Shown here: one piece after another, positions 61,120-64,000 of the stretch
Layout of the letters: every line of letters begins with the position of its first letter
Numbering within the stretch: position 1 is the stretch's first letter
Source of the DNA: Bacteroidales bacterium
GTDB taxonomy: Bacteria; Bacteroidota; Bacteroidia; Bacteroidales; P3
Direction of reading: 5' to 3'
NCBI GenBank assembly: GCA_022482545.1
Contig: JAKVOZ010000003.1
Span: 1-64,000 of the forward strand
DNA: 64,000 nucleotides
Made by a program: the position numbers and the translations under genes
Notes under the pieces: model-generated
Told to the model about the DNA's origin: nothing
The model's input: the letters and a program-made list of their open reading frames with translations, nothing else
Database searches by the model: none

Positions 61120-62364
61120 TTAATCTATACTACTTGCTGATAAAACGCCTGTTGAAAAGGCTATTTGAAGATTAAACCCTCCTGTATCTGCATCTAAATC
61201 TATCACTTCTCCACAAAAATAAAGATTATTCACTTTCTTGCTCTTCATTGTTTTTGAATCTATCTCTTCCAAACTTACTCCGCCTTTTGTTACTATTGCC
61301 TCGTTCCAACCCATATCACCTATTATTTCTTGTCGTCTTTGTTTCATATACCAAAGAATGTTTTTCATATCTTTCTCTGTTATGTTCTTTGCCATTGAAC
61401 GTGCATTTAGTCTGCATTTATCTGCTACTTCATTAACCATATCTTTTGCAAACCATTTTCTTAATACAGAACCAATACTTTCTATTCTTCTTTCTCTTAC
61501 TGTGTTTTGTATTTCAAGGTAAAGTTTTTCTTCACTAATTTTCGGTTTATAATCAATGATAAGATATAATTGTTCTTCTTTATCCAACTCTTGTGCTATC
61601 AACCTACTTAATGTTAATATTATAGGACCACTTACTCCATATTCATCAAGATATATATCACCGAACTCTTTTGCTACTATATTCCTCAATTTATCTTCTA
61701 TCCTTACTTCACAATTCTTTACCTCAAAATCTTGCAATCTTCTTTCATATCCTTCTTTCGTTCGCAATCCTACAAGAATAGGTAGAGGTCTAATAATATT
61801 ATGATTTGCCTGTTTTGCTAATTTATAACCATCTCCACAAGAACCTGTTGTTTGATATGTATTACCTCCTGTTGCTAAAATAACATTATTAGCAAAAATC
61901 TCTCCTTGGTTTGTTTTTACCCCAACAACACAATTATCTTTTATTATTAGTTTTTCTACTTTGCAATCTTTTTTAATCGTTACCTTATCATTGTTCTCTA
62001 AATCTTTTATAAGGCATAGAAAAACATCAAGAGCTTTTTTGCTCTCAGGATAAACTCTTTCGCCTCTTTCAACAACCATTGAAACATTGCGTTTAGAAAA
62101 AAAATCTATTAAATCTTTATTAGAAAATCTTTCAAAGGCTGGAAGAAAGAAGTCTTTATTTGATATATGTGAAAGGAAACTTTGTTTATCACAATTGTTT
62201 GTTATATTACAATGACCTTTGCCTGTTATTCTTAATTTTAATCCCATTTGAGATTTTTTTTCAAGCAAAATAACAGTCTTGCCTCTTTCAACTGCAATGT
62301 TAGCAGCAATAAGTCCAGATGCGCCTGCACCTATTATTATTACATCACTTTGTTTCGTATCCAA
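61120..62364 (-). CDS. HI0933/BaiN-family flavoprotein
   Basis: 414 aa FAD-dependent oxidoreductase, cytosolic. The N-terminal dinucleotide motif is VIIGAGASGLIAANIA; GKGHCNITN is the family's early signature, ILATGGNTYQTTGSCGDGY the second FAD motif, and FCGEVIDLDADTGGFNLQIAFSTG the C-terminal one (given here in part). Homologues include BaiN of bile-acid dehydroxylation, but most family members have no known substrate. It overlaps era by 20 bp, so the two are coupled. Confidence 0.9.
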   Translation of the reverse strand: MDTKQSDVIIIGAGASGLIAANIAVERGKTVILLEKKSQMGLKLRITGKGHCNITNNCDKQSFLSHISNKDFFLPAFERFSNKDLIDFFSKRNVSMVVERGERVYPESKKALDVFLCLIKDLENNDKVTIKKDCKVEKLIIKDNCVVGVKTNQGEIFANNVILATGGNTYQTTGSCGDGYKLAKQANHNIIRPLPILVGLRTKEGYERRLQDFEVKNCEVRIEDKLRNIVAKEFGDIYLDEYGVSGPIILTLSRLIAQELDKEEQLYLIIDYKPKISEEKLYLEIQNTVRERRIESIGSVLRKWFAKDMVNEVADKCRLNARSMAKNITEKDMKNILWYMKQRRQEIIGDMGWNEAIVTKGGVSLEEIDSKTMKSKKVNNLYFCGEVIDLDADTGGFNLQIAFSTGVLSASSID

Positions 62365-63226
62365 ACTGTTTTAAATCGTTATCATTATTTCTCCAATTCT
62401 CTCTCACCTTAACAAAAAGTTCCAAATAACATCTCTTGCTCGTAAAATCTTCTATATCTTTTCTTGCTTGAATACCAACCTGCTTTATCATCTTTCCTCC
62501 CAATCCTATTATTATTCCTTTTTGACTTTCTCTCTCAACATAAATAACTGCTGATATGCTGTCTAAATCATTACCTTCTTTATATTTTTCTATCCTAACC
62601 TCAACAGAATAAGGTATTTCTTTTTTGTATAAAAGCAATATTTTTTCTCTTATTATCTCACTTGCAAAAAACCTCATACTCTTATCCGTCAATTCATCTT
62701 TTGGAAAATAAGGAGGATTGTTTGGTAAAAGACTTATTATTGTGTCAAATATTTTATCTATATTGAATTTCTCTATCGCACATGTTGGTATAATTTCTGC
62801 TCTTGGAATTATTTTTTGCCAATAATCTATCTTCTCTTGTATTTGTTCTTGACTTGCTAAATCTATCTTGTTTATTACTAATATTACAGGGACCTTACTA
62901 TTTATTATCTTGTCCAATATCTCTTCATTTTTAAGACTCTCTCCGACCTCTGTTACAAGAAGAAAAATATCAGCATCACTTAATGAATTACTAACGAAGT
63001 TCATCATCTGTTGATGTAATTTATAGTGAGGATTAACTATACCAGGATTATCAGAATATATTATTTGAAAATCTTCGCCATTCACTATTCCCATAATACG
63101 ATGGCGTGTTGTTTGTGCTTTATATGTTATTATTGAAAGTTTTTCTCCTACAAGGGCATTCATTAATGTACTTTTCCCTACGTTAGGATTGCCTATGATA
63201 TTAACAAAACCTGATTTATGTGTCAT
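62345..63226 (-). CDS. era: GTPase Era
   Basis: An essential GTPase of 30S ribosome assembly. The G1 loop is GNPNVGKSTLMNALVG, G3 is DNPG (usually DTPG; here SDNPGIVNP), and G4 is VINKIDL. The C-terminal KH RNA-binding domain ends with LYLELFVKVRENW, typical of Era (about residues 200-293). Length 293 aa, normal. Upstream lies tRNA-His on the same strand, with a promoter before the tRNA; readthrough from the tRNA is possible. Confidence 0.95.
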   Translation of the reverse strand: MTHKSGFVNIIGNPNVGKSTLMNALVGEKLSIITYKAQTTRHRIMGIVNGEDFQIIYSDNPGIVNPHYKLHQQMMNFVSNSLSDADIFLLVTEVGESLKNEEILDKIINSKVPVILVINKIDLASQEQIQEKIDYWQKIIPRAEIIPTCAIEKFNIDKIFDTIISLLPNNPPYFPKDELTDKSMRFFASEIIREKILLLYKKEIPYSVEVRIEKYKEGNDLDSISAVIYVERESQKGIIIGLGGKMIKQVGIQARKDIEDFTSKRCYLELFVKVRENWRNNDNDLKQFGYETK

Positions 63227-63242
63227 TATTTATTTTTGTTCG

Positions 63243-63317
63243 GGTGCCTGGTGAGATTCGAACTCACGACCCTCAGGACCACAATCTGATATTCTAACCA
63301 ACTGAACTACAGGCACC
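63243..63317 (-). tRNA. tRNA-His (anticodon GTG)
   Basis: The minus strand forms a cloverleaf: GTGCCTG with CAGGCAC, D-arm AGTTCAGTTGG, anticodon loop TTGTGGT giving GTG, and T-arm GAGTTCGAATCTC. The extra 5' G (position 63317), pairing with C73, is the hallmark of tRNA-His. The anticodon stem has one A-C mismatch at its base. CCA is not encoded. Confidence 0.96.
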
Positions 63318-63334
63318 GTTTATTTTTCAGGTTG

Positions 63335-63342
63335 CAAAGTTA
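63335..63342 (-). promoter_or_regulatory. -7 promoter element of tRNA-His/era
   Basis: On the minus strand this reads TAACTTTG, 17 bp before the tRNA. Confidence 0.7.
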
Positions 63343-63406
63343 CATACTTTTAAATAACTGACAAAATTTTTTCTCTTATTTTTTTTGATAAATGTAATAA
63401 TAAAAC

Positions 63407-63414
63407 TATTTTTG
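63407..63414 (+). promoter_or_regulatory. -7 promoter element of the flippase gene
   Basis: TATTTTTG followed by CAAAAT lies 26 bp before ATG 63441. Confidence 0.7.
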
Positions 63415-63440
63415 CAAAATAAAAATTTAATAAAACATCT

Positions 63441-64000
63441 ATGATTAAAAAGATTATCAACACATTATTCTCTAAAACTTTTTCTGCTATTGCTGGTTTT
63501 TTAATCATCATTCTTGTTTCTCATCTTTTAGGGACTAATGGCAAAGGTAGTCAATCTATCATCGCTTTCAATATCTATGTTTTTCTACTTGTTTTCACTC
63601 TTATTGGCAACTCTACTCTTATCTACCTTGCACCACGAAAATCATTCTCCTTCCTTTTCATTCCTTCTTTTATTTGGATTATTTTTGCTTGCTTTATCTG
63701 TTTTTTCCTTGTGATTTTCATCAATAGCCTTCAATCTCCTTTTGCATTACAATCTATTGGCATTGCTTTTCTCGCATCTATATCCGAGATAAACTATTTC
63801 TACCTTATGGGCAAACAGCAAGTAATTAAAGCAAACAATCTTAAACTTATTTTCCCTATATCTAACATCCTTTTCATTCTTATTTTCTATTCTTTAAATA
63901 TGTTTAACGATATTTCTTTTTATGTTCTTTCTCTTTGGCTTTCTTATTCTATTAGTTTAATTTATGGTGTATTTTTGTTACGCAAAGACTATCTTCATCT
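63441..64000 (+). CDS. Polysaccharide flippase, N-terminal part (3' end outside the window)
   Basis: An open frame from ATG 63441 runs off the window end without a stop (186 codons visible). It begins IKKIINTLFSKTFSAIAGFL, the usual opening of Wzx/MATE-type flippases, and continues through at least five hydrophobic helices, including SHLLGTNGKGSQSIIAF (the conserved loop after helix 1) and GNSTLIYLAPRKSF. These proteins move lipid-linked sugar repeat units across the inner membrane. Together with Wza/Wzc it indicates a Wzx/Wzy-type polysaccharide, but the genes are 40 kb apart. The visible part is compatible with a full-length protein of 420-480 aa. Confidence 0.8.
   Translation, partial: MIKKIINTLFSKTFSAIAGFLIIILVSHLLGTNGKGSQSIIAFNIYVFLLVFTLIGNSTLIYLAPRKSFSFLFIPSFIWIIFACFICFFLVIFINSLQSPFALQSIGIAFLASISEINYFYLMGKQQVIKANNLKLIFPISNILFILIFYSLNMFNDISFYVLSLWLSYSISLIYGVFLLRKDYLH

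Overview
The window is a 64 kb piece of a strongly AT-rich Bacteroidota chromosome, most likely from an uncultured, fermentative member of the Bacteroidales. Four things point there. Upstream regions carry the Bacteroidota -7 promoter element TAnnTTTG instead of -35/-10 boxes. Two secreted proteins end in type IX secretion (T9SS) sorting domains, and gliding-type genes (gldA-like, gldB) are present. A TonB receptor and a compact Wza/Wzc pair are typical of the phylum. Butyrate kinase suggests butyrate or branched-acid fermentation. No phage, transposase, integrase or CRISPR array was found; almost every gene is a core or conserved Bacteroidota gene.

Layout. 1-2000: end of a T9SS cargo gene, a broken GLUG-repeat surface-protein gene, and a repeat-filled spacer. 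2000-9300 (+): guaB, two periplasmic parvulin chaperones, moxR and an OmpA-like exported protein. 9500-12750 (-): TonB receptor and butyrate kinase. 12800-24200 (+): thioredoxin, DUF58, OmpA/TPR lipoprotein, gltX, DUF2520, sirtuin, miaB and the capsule export pair. 24200-25200 (+): an Elp3-like radical SAM gene whose real start is not ATG. 25600-28600 (-): gap, SGNH hydrolase, gldA-like ATPase. 28700-35900 (+): a degenerate pseudouridine synthase, a conserved cytosolic protein, gmk, a SpoIIE phosphatase, two Sel1 proteins and a phosphohexomutase. 36250-44950 (-): SUI1, lipid kinase, LTA-synthase-like enzyme, gldB, rluD, T9SS cargo, PASTA protein and metallopeptidase. 45000-50500 (+): yicC, TPR protein, ispG, endonuclease, nucleotidyltransferase. 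50600-58400 (-): a radical SAM/SPASM enzyme with a secreted Cys-rich partner, MBOAT, tRNA-Val, pyrC, zinc-ribbon protein, Nif3 and mnmA. 58800-61000 (+): two DUF1573 proteins and an aminotransferase. 61100-63300 (-): flavoprotein, era, tRNA-His. 63441-end (+): start of a polysaccharide flippase.

The most unusual signal is in the spacers. At least nine loci carry short tandem arrays with a period of 21 or 22 bp, close to two helical turns. The sequence differs between loci but the period does not. Several units contain a 13-15 bp palindrome (ATAATGSCATTAT or TGTACTGNCAGTACA). Two arrays 57 kb apart show the same unit spacing of 22, 21, 21, 22 bp. One 21-bp array lies inside the 5' end of a TPR gene and is read as in-frame heptads. 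Other points of interest are the radical SAM/SPASM pair, the ACG or ATT start of the Elp3-like gene, a pseudouridine-synthase homologue without its catalytic Asp, and a 50-bp inverted repeat between convergent genes.

All calls come from reading the sequence and supplied translations. No database search, structure prediction or computed statistic was available.
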